Source: Spirosoma sordidisoli (GTDB lineage Bacteria > Bacteroidota > Bacteroidia > Cytophagales > Spirosomataceae). Taken from it: 64,000 nucleotides of DNA. Below, in pieces: positions 34,208 through 43,345 of this stretch. Below the pieces are notes generated by a model. It ran no database searches. It was not told the DNA's origin and was given only the letters and a program-made list of their open reading frames with translations. Positions within the stretch are counted from its first letter, which is position 1; each line of letters begins with the position of its first letter. A program made the translations under genes and the position numbers. Location of the stretch: contig NZ_SBLB01000003.1 in NCBI RefSeq assembly GCF_004138325.1, positions 620,001 through 684,000 on the forward strand, in the 5' to 3' direction.

Positions 34208-34324
34208 ACTCTTTTTCGGTTTGCGTAACTGAACAGCACAAAGGTCGGCGGACCGCTGCGGGGAGTATTGATAGTTTACGCCAAATTCGCCGTATTTTGC
34301 GCCAACGCTCAACGGCAACCGACT

Positions 34325-35302
34325 ATGGCAACGACGCTGTCTTCCCTTCATCTGGCCAACCTGCTGGACTATGCCGCCTGCAAAGGCATAGACCGGTCCG
34401 CCCTGCAACGCCTGCTCTATACCCCCGACGCCGACCGAACCGACGGGAAGGGCCGCGTCAGTCGTAGCGAGTACTGCCAGGTCTGGGAGCAGATGCTGCA
34501 GCTAAGCCGGGATCCGCACCTCGGCCTGCATTATGGTTGTTTCCTGAATCTGAAAGCCCTGGGGCTGATCTACCAGATTTCGCTGGCGGCCTCCAGCATC
34601 GGGCAGGCCATGCGGCTGCTGGACGACTACCTTAACCAGACATTTTCGGTGGTGAGCCTGACCAGCGATGTCGGTCCGGAGCATCTGGTCATTACGTTAC
34701 AGAGCGACCTGCCCGAGGGGCCCGTTCGGCGGCATATCCTGGATTCGGTGCTGTTTCTGATGTACCGCGAGCTGGGCGTACTGATTGAAGGGCCGGTTTC
34801 GGAGGTGCAGCTTCCCCACGACGACCTGAGCGAGTACCGGCGCCTGTGTCAGAGTTCGGTGGTAAGGGCCGACGCGCACCGGCTCCGGCTGACGACAGGG
34901 CAAGTGGCCGGTCCGATCAACCGCCGACACCTCCGGCAAATCGAAACCCTGCTCCCGATTTTTCTTCAGCTGCTCGACCAGTCGCCCAACCCCCAAACGC
35001 CATTTGCCCAGCAGGTGCGTACCATGACGCTCAGTCTATGCGCCCCCGAACTGCCAACGCTGGACCAGGTCGTGGCCCAGTTTTCCCTGAGCCACCGAAC
35101 GTTTCAGCGCAGGCTTACCCAGGAAAACACGTCGTTTCGGATCATCGCCGACGATCTCAAACGGCAGTTGTCGCACTACCTGGAGGAGGGCCGCTCGCTC
35201 CGGACCCAGGACATCGCCTATGTACTGGGCTACTCCAGCCCCAGCGCGTACCTCCATGCCGTCAAGAAATGGCGTACGCAACCATTTTTTGACGGCATGT
35301 GA
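34325..35302 (+). CDS. AraC-family regulator with arabinose-binding-type N-domain
   Basis: The ATG at 34325 is preferred to upstream in-frame codons. The 325-aa product has an N-terminal sensing domain of the OruR/ArgR-like AraC class (about 15-200, YCQVWEQMLQLSRDPHLGLH). A C-terminal double helix-turn-helix (about 235-320) shows PTLDQVVAQFSLSHRTFQRR and the second-helix motif IAYVLGYSSPSAYLHAVKKW. It faces the NTF2-like/membrane-protein operon across 117 bases and probably controls it. Confidence 0.85.
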   Translation: MATTLSSLHLANLLDYAACKGIDRSALQRLLYTPDADRTDGKGRVSRSEYCQVWEQMLQLSRDPHLGLHYGCFLNLKALGLIYQISLAASSIGQAMRLLDDYLNQTFSVVSLTSDVGPEHLVITLQSDLPEGPVRRHILDSVLFLMYRELGVLIEGPVSEVQLPHDDLSEYRRLCQSSVVRADAHRLRLTTGQVAGPINRRHLRQIETLLPIFLQLLDQSPNPQTPFAQQVRTMTLSLCAPELPTLDQVVAQFSLSHRTFQRRLTQENTSFRIIADDLKRQLSHYLEEGRSLRTQDIAYVLGYSSPSAYLHAVKKWRTQPFFDGM

Positions 35303-35479
35303 AGGTCAATACGTCTCATCCCAAAGGAAAGACAATGGGGGCGGGCCTCACGCTTCGGAGCCGGATGACCCTACCCTTTTTCACGCATCAACGCGGCAGC
35401 TTGTCCAGCCTGATGGGCTGACGACGGGTATTGGGTATCCTGGCTTTTATGCTGTTAGTACCCGGGCCTTGGGTGGGGT

Positions 35480-38400
35480 TTACTTCCGGTTAGGAAAATA
35501 CCTGGCCATGAGCTGCCGGAACGCATCGGTAGTGCGAAGGGTAGCAAAGTCGGGGTCTTTATTGATTCCCTCATAATCGGCGTATTTCTTTTTCAGGGCT
35601 TCTTCGAGGTAGTTCAATGCATCAGCACGTTTATCCTGTAGCGCATAATTACACGCCATATTATACAGGTAAACGCTGGACTCGGACGGGTTCAACTCAA
35701 TCGCTTTTCGAAAACAGGCTAATCCCTCCTCGAAACGTTTGGCATAGGTCAGGCTGATACCCAGGGTGTTTAACGTTTGCGTGTTGGTTGAGTCTAATTG
35801 CTGGGCGCGCCTGAGTGCGCTGATCGCTGCCGTATAGTTCTTTTGATCATAGTATAACCGCCCCAGCTCCCGGTGATACGACGCCCGGCCCGGATTTAAG
35901 TCAATGGCCTGTTGGTAGCGGATTGCGGCTGAATCGTATTTTGTCTGGAGGGCGTAATCGTAGCCGGAGCAGTAGTACGCCCAGGCCGTTGGATGCAGGG
36001 AAGCACTCAGTTGATAGCTTCCCTGCGCCATAGTATGATCCTTCAGCAACATCATGCTATTACCGATTTTGACCCAGTACTCAGCCCGCTGCGTTTTACT
36101 GTCCGTTTGTTTTACCGCTGCCATATAAGCCAACGCGGCTTCTTTGTACTTGCCCTGTTCGAAAAGCACATCCCCCTGTTTGACCAGTTTTTCGGCTGAT
36201 CCTTCTGCGTTGGTCTCAGCTGGCTTCGACGCAACAGCCAACTGGACCTGCTCCTGAAACGACCGTCGGTTCTTCTGCGACTGGGCATACAGCTCTTTGA
36301 AATTTTTTACCAGTACGGGCGAGAGTGTAGCCCCAAAAACGTCCTGCAACCGCCGGCGCTCATCGGCGATTGGATCTCGGGCATCCTGCGGAAAATCATG
36401 GATATAGATGGTCAGTTTACGGCTCGAACTGTCGGCCAGACTACCGGTTACTGTGTATCCCTGAATTTTCCGGTTAAAGTTATCCCGCAGCCAGTTGGCT
36501 TGCGAGGTAGACGGGATCTCCCGGGTGAAGCGCGTCAGAAGCCGGTAATAAGCTGGATCATACCCCGTTTGAAACGAGTAGCGGTAATAGGTTTCCGCTT
36601 TTGCCCACGACCGGCCAGCCGGCGTGTGTTCAAACAGATAACCGAGGGCATAATAGAACAAACCGGGCTGGCTGGTTCCTGCCCGCAGCGAGTCTACCAG
36701 CTGTTTGGTCGACTTCTCGGTATCGTTCAGATCGACACCCAGGTAGGTAACCACCGATTGCCGCATATAGGCGTTCAGGCTGTCTAGCTGGTTATTCTGG
36801 ATAGCGGCCTGCGCTTTGGCCGGATAGTTCGTCAGCCGTGCGGTCGTCTTCTGCTTATCTTCATTGGCAGCATTGAGCGCATATACGCAAAGGTCCTGAA
36901 ACGAAACTCCGTTTTTCACGGCCAGGGCATATAACTTCCCAAAAGCGTCGATTACCTCCTGCCCTATGGAGGCTTTGCGGGTTTCTTTAATTCGCCGGAG
37001 TTCGTGCAGGATCGGCTCGTTGGGATCGGGCGGAAAATCTTCGATGTACAGGTCTACCGGCGCTTTGTTTCCATCGGCCAGCGTTGCGGGGATTGTAAAC
37101 TTCTTACGGCCTTTTTCGGTGTTTTTCCGGAGTCTTTCAATTTCTGCCTTCACATCGTCGATGCGAATCTGACGCGATTGGTACAGCTGAATAAGCCGTT
37201 GAGCCGCAATGACATTTCCCATTTCAGCGGCAAAACTATACCACCGGGCCGCAGCCGACAGATTGGTCGGCTCGCCGTAGCCTTTCTCAGCCAGATAACC
37301 TAAGGCGTAATAAGAGAATATATTTTCATTCTGGCTAACCGTCCGCAAAAACTGCTGTTTTGCTTCCTTGTACTTGCGCTCCTTAACGTATCCACTTAGC
37401 TCAACTCCTTGATTAAGCATTGTGACGGCACTATCGAGCCGGTTTGTTACCCGGTACACATCGGCTAGGTTCAACCAGGTATCATTGTTGGATGGGCTAA
37501 TTTTCAACGCTTTCTGGTACTCGACCAGGGCTTCCGGGTACTTTTTTTGTTGATACATCGCGTATCCCATCCCTCTGTAGTAATACTCAGCCTGGCTGCG
37601 TAACGTCTGCGCCTGCCGGAAGTACGTTTCCGCTTTAGCATAGTCTTTTTTAATGGTATAGACATGCCCCAGGTTACCGAGCGCAAACGCTGAATTCGGG
37701 TTCAGGCGCAGGGCTTGTTCATGATCTTTGATGGCTTTGTCGTAATCGCCCTGTTCCAGAAACACATTCCCCCGGGCACTCACATACGTATCTTCTTCGG
37801 GGTCAAGCCGGATAGCTTTGTTAGCCGCTTCCAGGGCTTTGTCATATCGCTTTGTGCTTCTGTATATGTCTCCTAAATTGGCGTAGTAGTTGGCATTCAG
37901 GCTGTCCCGGTTGATCGCTTCCAGATAATAGCGTTCCGAGTTCGCCCAATCCGAAATCTGCATGTATTTATACCCCAACTCAGCATACGGACGGGCATCG
38001 TTGGCCCATTGGGTCATTATGCCGCTGAGGAGCGCATCTACTTTATTGGTCTCATAAATTTCGCTGTAGTAGTTGGCCAGGGTCATGCGGCTATCGATGT
38101 CGTTGGGGTCACTGTTGTCAACCGCCAGCTTATAATAGTACTCAGCCAACTGACGATTCTCCCGTTTGCGGTATAGGGCCGCGTATTGCTGATACACCCA
38201 GGTCAGACTGTATCGGTAGTAAGCGTCTTTTGTTGCATTACACAGCACCAGCGCCTGTTCCAGCATCTGCCGGCACTTCAGCGTATCGCCTTTGGCCAGG
38301 TATTGCTGAGCCACGTTGGTGTACGCCACATCTAATTTGGGATTAAGCTGAATACACTCCTCATAAAGTTTGATCTTCTCTTCCCGGTCGTTGATGGTGA

Positions 38401-39976
38401 CAGCCAGATTATTACGGGGGTAGGTCCAGCGGGGGGCCAGTTCAATCGCTTTTCGATATGCTTTTCTGGCTTCCTCGGTCTGGCCCAGCTTTTCAAAGTT
38501 GCGGCCTAATGTATTAAACAGATAAGCCGCTTCGGGATCTAGCTGAACGGCCCGTTTGAGATCATTTACAATGGCCTGGCGCTGTTTCCGTTGCTCGTTC
38601 TGCGAGTTTCGGTAGATACCCAGGGTTATTTTTTGGGATTCGTTGAAGCTGGCCAGCCAGATTTGCTGGGCCTGCAGGCGCTTGTACTCATCGTCGGTGG
38701 GCTGCGATGCGTCCAGCACGTGCCGCATCATCCGGGCAGCCCGCTCATACTCGGTGGGGTCCTGTATGGGGCGTTCGTTCAGATAAACCAGCACCAGTTC
38801 CTGGGCATAATCCTGAAACGCAGCTTTCCACTGTCCCCGAATCTGGTTCAGCAAAGCCGGGGCCACGCGGTCGTCGCGCAGGATGTCGAAGTAGTGTAGT
38901 ACGTTATCACCTGCCGGTTCTAAGTACCGACGGGCGGCCAGGGCTTTCGTGAACTGCTCATAGTGCCGCATCTGGGTGGGGTTGAGCTGGTCACCAATTA
39001 ATTTTTTCTCATCATACTCGGCGTAGGCGATGGGCTGGGAGGCTCCCGTTTTTTGGTCGAGCAGGCAGTCGAATTCGGTTTTGCTGCCCCCCTGCCAGCC
39101 ATTGAGCAGCAGATTGTTCTGATATTGCACCACCGGGTCCTGGCTGCCCTTTGTTTTCTCGCGCACCTTGCCCGGCAGGAAATCATTCATGTCGGCCAGG
39201 CTTATCCGATTATCTCCATCCTTGTCGGCTTCTTTGAGCAGCCCTTTTATCAGAAAATAGGTAAACACCCCGTGTCCTCCGCAGAGCGACGGATCTTCAG
39301 CGGCCAGTTGATTGGACCGTGATGCGAGAATCTTGATAACGTTTCCCTGTTGCTGACTGAGCCGTTCGTTGATGATGGTAGCCATCTGCTGGTTATTGGT
39401 ACTATTCCCCGCATGGCAGGCATCCAGGATACAGATGGTGGTCGCTTTTTTAGTAACCGAGATCTGATTATTCATCAAGTCATCGACGTCGGTCATTTTG
39501 ATGGCTCTGGAATCGTTCAACGAGGCCAGCGAGCTTTTGTAAGGAATCAGGTAGGCCTGCCCCCGGTTGATGCCGACGTTGTCAATGCCGCCATGCCCCG
39601 CAAAGAAGAAGATGACCAGGTCGTTTTCGTTGGCCTGGTCCCGGAGCCAGGCCAGCTTTCGTTCGATTTCAGCCCCAGTAGCCTGCTCGTTGAGTAACCG
39701 ATGAATGTTTCCCGGCTTAGCCTGGTTGGGGTAAGCGGCCAGGAGGTAGGTGTAAAACAGCTGGGCATCATCGTCGGCAAATTCCAAATCCCGAATATCC
39801 CGGTTGCCGTAGGTGCTGACCCCAACAATCAGCGCGTAAATGTTTTTAAAGGTCGATGAGGTTTCTTCCGCGGCCGCCTGAGAGCCTCGTTTTTTATCGG
39901 TTGACTGAGCCCTAAGAGCCGAAGCTACACCGCTCAACATCAGCAGGGCGCAGCCTAATACCAGCACTTTTTTCAT
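35480..39976 (-). CDS. Secreted caspase (C14) protease with EF-hand and long TPR array
   Basis: The 1498-aa product starts with a signal peptide (MKKVLVLGCALLMLSGVASA). A caspase/metacaspase domain spans about 44-290, with the catalytic dyad His128 (FFFAGHGG) and Cys187 (ILDACHAG). Inserted in it is a calcium-loop sequence DKDGDNRISLAD (251-262) with Asp251, Asp253, Asp255, Ser259 and Asp262 in EF-hand positions. From about 460 on there are TPR units (for example YLFNTLGRNFEKLGQTEEAR), two Sel1-like regions, and further TPRs to the end. The upstream TPR-ASKHA gene is 109 bases away on the same strand. A periplasmic, perhaps calcium-dependent protease on a scaffold is inferred. Confidence 0.85.
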   Translation of the reverse strand: MKKVLVLGCALLMLSGVASALRAQSTDKKRGSQAAAEETSSTFKNIYALIVGVSTYGNRDIRDLEFADDDAQLFYTYLLAAYPNQAKPGNIHRLLNEQATGAEIERKLAWLRDQANENDLVIFFFAGHGGIDNVGINRGQAYLIPYKSSLASLNDSRAIKMTDVDDLMNNQISVTKKATTICILDACHAGNSTNNQQMATIINERLSQQQGNVIKILASRSNQLAAEDPSLCGGHGVFTYFLIKGLLKEADKDGDNRISLADMNDFLPGKVREKTKGSQDPVVQYQNNLLLNGWQGGSKTEFDCLLDQKTGASQPIAYAEYDEKKLIGDQLNPTQMRHYEQFTKALAARRYLEPAGDNVLHYFDILRDDRVAPALLNQIRGQWKAAFQDYAQELVLVYLNERPIQDPTEYERAARMMRHVLDASQPTDDEYKRLQAQQIWLASFNESQKITLGIYRNSQNEQRKQRQAIVNDLKRAVQLDPEAAYLFNTLGRNFEKLGQTEEARKAYRKAIELAPRWTYPRNNLAVTINDREEKIKLYEECIQLNPKLDVAYTNVAQQYLAKGDTLKCRQMLEQALVLCNATKDAYYRYSLTWVYQQYAALYRKRENRQLAEYYYKLAVDNSDPNDIDSRMTLANYYSEIYETNKVDALLSGIMTQWANDARPYAELGYKYMQISDWANSERYYLEAINRDSLNANYYANLGDIYRSTKRYDKALEAANKAIRLDPEEDTYVSARGNVFLEQGDYDKAIKDHEQALRLNPNSAFALGNLGHVYTIKKDYAKAETYFRQAQTLRSQAEYYYRGMGYAMYQQKKYPEALVEYQKALKISPSNNDTWLNLADVYRVTNRLDSAVTMLNQGVELSGYVKERKYKEAKQQFLRTVSQNENIFSYYALGYLAEKGYGEPTNLSAAARWYSFAAEMGNVIAAQRLIQLYQSRQIRIDDVKAEIERLRKNTEKGRKKFTIPATLADGNKAPVDLYIEDFPPDPNEPILHELRRIKETRKASIGQEVIDAFGKLYALAVKNGVSFQDLCVYALNAANEDKQKTTARLTNYPAKAQAAIQNNQLDSLNAYMRQSVVTYLGVDLNDTEKSTKQLVDSLRAGTSQPGLFYYALGYLFEHTPAGRSWAKAETYYRYSFQTGYDPAYYRLLTRFTREIPSTSQANWLRDNFNRKIQGYTVTGSLADSSSRKLTIYIHDFPQDARDPIADERRRLQDVFGATLSPVLVKNFKELYAQSQKNRRSFQEQVQLAVASKPAETNAEGSAEKLVKQGDVLFEQGKYKEAALAYMAAVKQTDSKTQRAEYWVKIGNSMMLLKDHTMAQGSYQLSASLHPTAWAYYCSGYDYALQTKYDSAAIRYQQAIDLNPGRASYHRELGRLYYDQKNYTAAISALRRAQQLDSTNTQTLNTLGISLTYAKRFEEGLACFRKAIELNPSESSVYLYNMACNYALQDKRADALNYLEEALKKKYADYEGINKDPDFATLRTTDAFRQLMARYFPNRK

Positions 39977-40085
39977 GAGTATCGGAGAGGTTAACGAGTT
40001 GGTTTGTTCTCAACAGAAAACGTCTTGCCGGCGGTCTGAACACCAGCTTTTCAGACCGCCGGCCCATGTACTGGTTCGGGCTGAT

Positions 40086-41483
40086 TTACTGTTCTTTCTG
40101 CTGCTGATATTCGGTTTCGATCATCTTCATGATGAAGCCCGAAATCCACCCAATCTGACCGTTCCGGTGAAAATGAAACTCTTTGGTTTCAGGATTATTC
40201 CGACGACATTCTTCCAGGATGCCTCGTAGCAGGGTGGCGCCGGCAATGATTTCGTCGCGTTTGAAGATTTTTTCCCGAACGGTCTTCACATCGGCCTGTG
40301 CTTTTTTGAAAACGTCATCGCTGTCGATGCCGCTCATATCAGGATTCGTGAGCGCTTCGTAATTGCGGATGGCCAGGTCCTGAAACTTCAGCGCATCCTT
40401 GTAGCTGAACTGAACGACCGTTTTGTTGGTCTCCTGGGGGTGCAGGTAGGTAATCAGGGCATAGACTATCCCGCCGAACACGTATATTTTACGGCGGTTT
40501 TCAAACTCCGGCTTGCGCCCCAGTTCCCGCCCCACCACCGATTGCATCTCGTCCGTATATACCTGCTGGGCAGACTGGGCAACGGGTTTACCACTGTCCT
40601 GAATTTTGCGGGTCATGGCCGACGTACCCGGAAAGTCAACATATTCGAACTGATTATCCGCCGTGAAGTAGCCGCCCTTGGTGTTGCCGCTGCCAATATC
40701 GAGGGTGGCCGTTGTGAGCCATTCATTCTGGGCAATGGTTCCCCGGACGGTTAGTTCAGCCTCCGTAGCCGCGTCGATAAAAGGAATATCGTTGGGCCAT
40801 ACCGAACTTAGTTCCGATTTGAGGGCTTTGTTGAGGTCGGGCAGTTTGCTGGCATTTTCCAGCACGGTTTTCAGTCCGCTACTGCCTACGACAAAAACAC
40901 GATTCCGGACGATGCTCCGTCGGTTGAGGAGTGTATCGAGGTAGCTGCGAACGGCTTTGGCGGTGGCGGCAAAAGCAGCAGGCGTCCCCTCGGCCGCCCC
41001 CGTGTTAATCGACTCCGCCTTGATAATTCTAAAATTCGGACGGCCATTGGATGCGTACTGGAGCGCAATTACCGAAACTTTTACCCCTCTGGCCCCGATG
41101 TCGATACCGCCGTAAATCTCCTCCTGTTTCTTAAGACCACCTACGAACTTCTGCAGGGCCAATGCGCTGACGCTGTACTTTCCTTTATACAGGTCAAACG
41201 CTTTGTTCAGGTAAAAGGTAGCCTGTGTTGCATCATTCATATCCCGGTACAGCCACCCCAGATTTTCGTAGGCTGCCGCCATCCAGTAGGCATCTTTGGC
41301 ATTTTTGGCTCCGGCAAGTCCCTGGTTCAGATACTTAGCGGCCTGCGTAAACTGGTTAGCTTCCCTCAGCGTGTTGCCAGCCTTAATGTAGCGTAACGCC
41401 TGAGCCAAACCAGCAGCCGGTTGGGCCGATACCTTTACCGAAAGAGCAAACAGAAGAAGCAAACCGTAGATCGAGATTTTCAT
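40086..41483 (-). CDS. Secreted TPR-ASKHA protein of the Ppx/GppA type
   Basis: The 465-aa product has a signal peptide (ISIYGLLLLFALSVKVSAQ), two or three TPR-like helix pairs (about 25-110), and an actin-like (ASKHA) domain. That domain carries phosphate-1 motif GGIDIGARGVKVSVI (126-138), VFVVGSSGLKTVLEN (197-210), the acid loop with Glu241 (AATEAELTVRG) and phosphate-2 motif LDIGSGNTKGG (261-271). This is the order seen in exopolyphosphatase/ppGppase enzymes. A signal peptide on such a domain is unusual, because its known substrates (polyphosphate, pppGpp, ATP) are cytosolic. It precedes the caspase gene and probably works with it. Confidence 0.75.
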   Translation of the reverse strand: MKISIYGLLLLFALSVKVSAQPAAGLAQALRYIKAGNTLREANQFTQAAKYLNQGLAGAKNAKDAYWMAAAYENLGWLYRDMNDATQATFYLNKAFDLYKGKYSVSALALQKFVGGLKKQEEIYGGIDIGARGVKVSVIALQYASNGRPNFRIIKAESINTGAAEGTPAAFAATAKAVRSYLDTLLNRRSIVRNRVFVVGSSGLKTVLENASKLPDLNKALKSELSSVWPNDIPFIDAATEAELTVRGTIAQNEWLTTATLDIGSGNTKGGYFTADNQFEYVDFPGTSAMTRKIQDSGKPVAQSAQQVYTDEMQSVVGRELGRKPEFENRRKIYVFGGIVYALITYLHPQETNKTVVQFSYKDALKFQDLAIRNYEALTNPDMSGIDSDDVFKKAQADVKTVREKIFKRDEIIAGATLLRGILEECRRNNPETKEFHFHRNGQIGWISGFIMKMIETEYQQQKEQ

Positions 41484-42231
41484 AGTAATTAGCGTTTGGC
41501 AGGGGTTACAACACGTTTATAGAACAGGTTAAAACTCGATGCGAAGTGTGGCCCGGTTAGGTGAGACAGAGCCGTGTTTGAAAAAGTAGGTGATTAGTAC
41601 AGCGCTGAACGTCAGTACCGTCACGATTTGCTCAAAATCGGTTAGCCGACTGTATTTTCCAGTCGGCTCAGTCGTTCATGGCAGGTCGTTTACTGTTGTT
41701 TGTTGGCGTACTCTTCCCGGCAGATACCCAATGCACTCCAGGGCAAACTTCCCCCGGCGCCCGCCGATACGGAGCCAGAAAGAAAGCTTACTCTGGAAAC
41801 CACAATCCACGTTCGGTATGGTGTATATACCCGTATTGGTGTCGAAGTAAATCTGACAGCCTGTTCTGCGCTACTGCTGGGCGCAGTATAGACTGATCAG
41901 TTATTGGCTCTTCTGTCTTACTCGTTGAGTCGGTACCCTGGGTTCATGGAATGGCCTGTACTATTGCTTCCTGTACAGGCTTTGGTTCTTTAGCTGCGGA
42001 CTGTGGTGAAGAGCCTGAGGCTCACCATTGAGATGGCAAGACCGTTTACTTATTGTACAGAAATCCGTTGCTTTCCCAGGCTCTCTGATATATTCCGAAC
42101 AGGGTGAGAAAAGTAACAGCCTGGGAGGGCTTTTTCTAGGAATATTTATTGAGTATGAATGAATTATTGATGGCTCACACATTCTGCACTGCATTTACCA
42201 CCGGCCAGCTCGGCCATTTTCGACTGGTCAG
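41484..42231. other. Gene-free, palindrome-rich interval
   Basis: I see no convincing gene in these 750 bases. Perfect hairpins are AGCCGACTG/CAGTCGGCT (41644-41668), GCCTGTAC/GTACAGGC (41954-41980, followed by TTT) and CCCAGGCT/AGCCTGGG (42075-42125). A 63-codon frame at 41700-41891 is weakly protein-like (VRYGVYTRIGVEVNL) but starts only with TTG. The left end must contain the promoter of the TPR-ASKHA/caspase operon. Confidence 0.5.
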
Positions 42232-42996
42232 CTATTTAATACCCGCGTTGATCGGTAAGGTGGCGAAGGGTAGCTGGCGGTTGTGATAGAGCAGAAACGT
42301 CCAGTTCCCGGCTTCGCCCTGCTCGACCCACCGTTTGCGCGAATCCCGGGCGCGTTTACCGTCGTAGTCGTTCTTGTAAGCAACGTTTCGCCGAAGATAC
42401 CCGAACTGGGGCACCTCGTCGGCTCCGTAAAACAGGGTCTCGCTGCCCTCCCGAATGGTTATAGTCTGATGAAAAGGCGTATGCCCCCCGCTCACGGCGT
42501 ACCATATCTGGTCGTTCAGCTGGCCTTCGTCCGTATGCAGCCACTCGACCTGAGGGTGATTCTCCAGCACCCGTAACGTGGGGGCGTGGTACGACGGGTT
42601 ACCGGTTTGCTGACGGGCAAACGCCAGCTCCCGCTCCTGCACGTAGTAGGTCGCGTTCGGGAAATTCAGTGCAAACTGGTCGTCGCTCAGCCAGTGGCCG
42701 ATGCCGCCCGTATGGTCTTTGTGCAGATGCGACAGAATCACCTTACTGATCTGACCGGGCGTAACCCCCTCCCGCTCCAGGGCCGTCAGAATCTGCAGCT
42801 GGCCATCGCGGCTGTAGCCGAGTCCGGTATCGAGCAGGATGAAGTCGGTCTGCGTACAGACCAGAAACGGCTGTACCGCCACCACCACCCTGCCGGCCAG
42901 CTCGGGCGATGATACGTCGGTTTGATCGTCGATGGGCGTAAACACCTTGTCGGCATTTACCGTAAACAGTCCTTCGCGGAGTGCGGTGGTTTTCAC
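42232..42996 (-). CDS. MBL-fold metallo-hydrolase
   Basis: The 254-aa product has no signal peptide. It carries the metallo-beta-lactamase metal motif HLHKDHTGG (about 115), downstream His in SGGHTPFH, and Asp in the segment LFYGADEV, enough to bind two zinc ions. An early strand LLDTGLGY precedes them. The family includes glyoxalase II-like, lactonase and aryl-hydrolase enzymes. The best fit is an N-acyl-homoserine-lactonase/MBL-fold hydrolase type, but the substrate is unknown. It is divergent from the FHA/kinase cluster. Confidence 0.85.
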   Translation of the reverse strand: MKTTALREGLFTVNADKVFTPIDDQTDVSSPELAGRVVVAVQPFLVCTQTDFILLDTGLGYSRDGQLQILTALEREGVTPGQISKVILSHLHKDHTGGIGHWLSDDQFALNFPNATYYVQERELAFARQQTGNPSYHAPTLRVLENHPQVEWLHTDEGQLNDQIWYAVSGGHTPFHQTITIREGSETLFYGADEVPQFGYLRRNVAYKNDYDGKRARDSRKRWVEQGEAGNWTFLLYHNRQLPFATLPINAGIK

Positions 42997-43345
42997 AGAT
43001 GAACAGACAATAAGACGTGAAGATGGGCAGGCGCTTGCGGAGCCGGGCTCGCAGCCACTAACCGGCCTGTTGGTGGCAAACCTACGAAACTAACCCGATA
43101 GACGGGCCCCATTGCAGTTCACCAACGGTCGAGGCCCCGTCACTGCCGGGCAGCTGAGGGCTGCTGCCTGCCGGTTTTAACCACCGCTTACAAAGATTAG
43201 CGACGAAACTGGCGAAGGCCGACTATCTTTCGCGGTTTTCGTTTTACCCTGTAGACGTGCCGGATTTCAAAAAACCGACCTGGTCTGACAGATTTTTTCA
43301 CCCACACCGTTAACCCTCTAGCAAGCATCCTTCTTGTATTCATCC
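42997..43345 (+). promoter_or_regulatory. Divergent upstream region of the FHA/kinase/SEDS cluster
   Basis: This 350-base gap separates the MBL hydrolase (leftward) from the first FHA gene (rightward). The only promoter-like element I see is TATCTTTC (43224-43231), a 7-of-8 match to TAnnTTTG about 115 bases before the ATG. No operator repeat stands out. Confidence 0.3.

Noticed and set aside
41700..41891. Small protein gene with beta-strand-like ending
   Set aside because: It has only a TTG start, no ribosome-binding context and no coupling to a neighbour.
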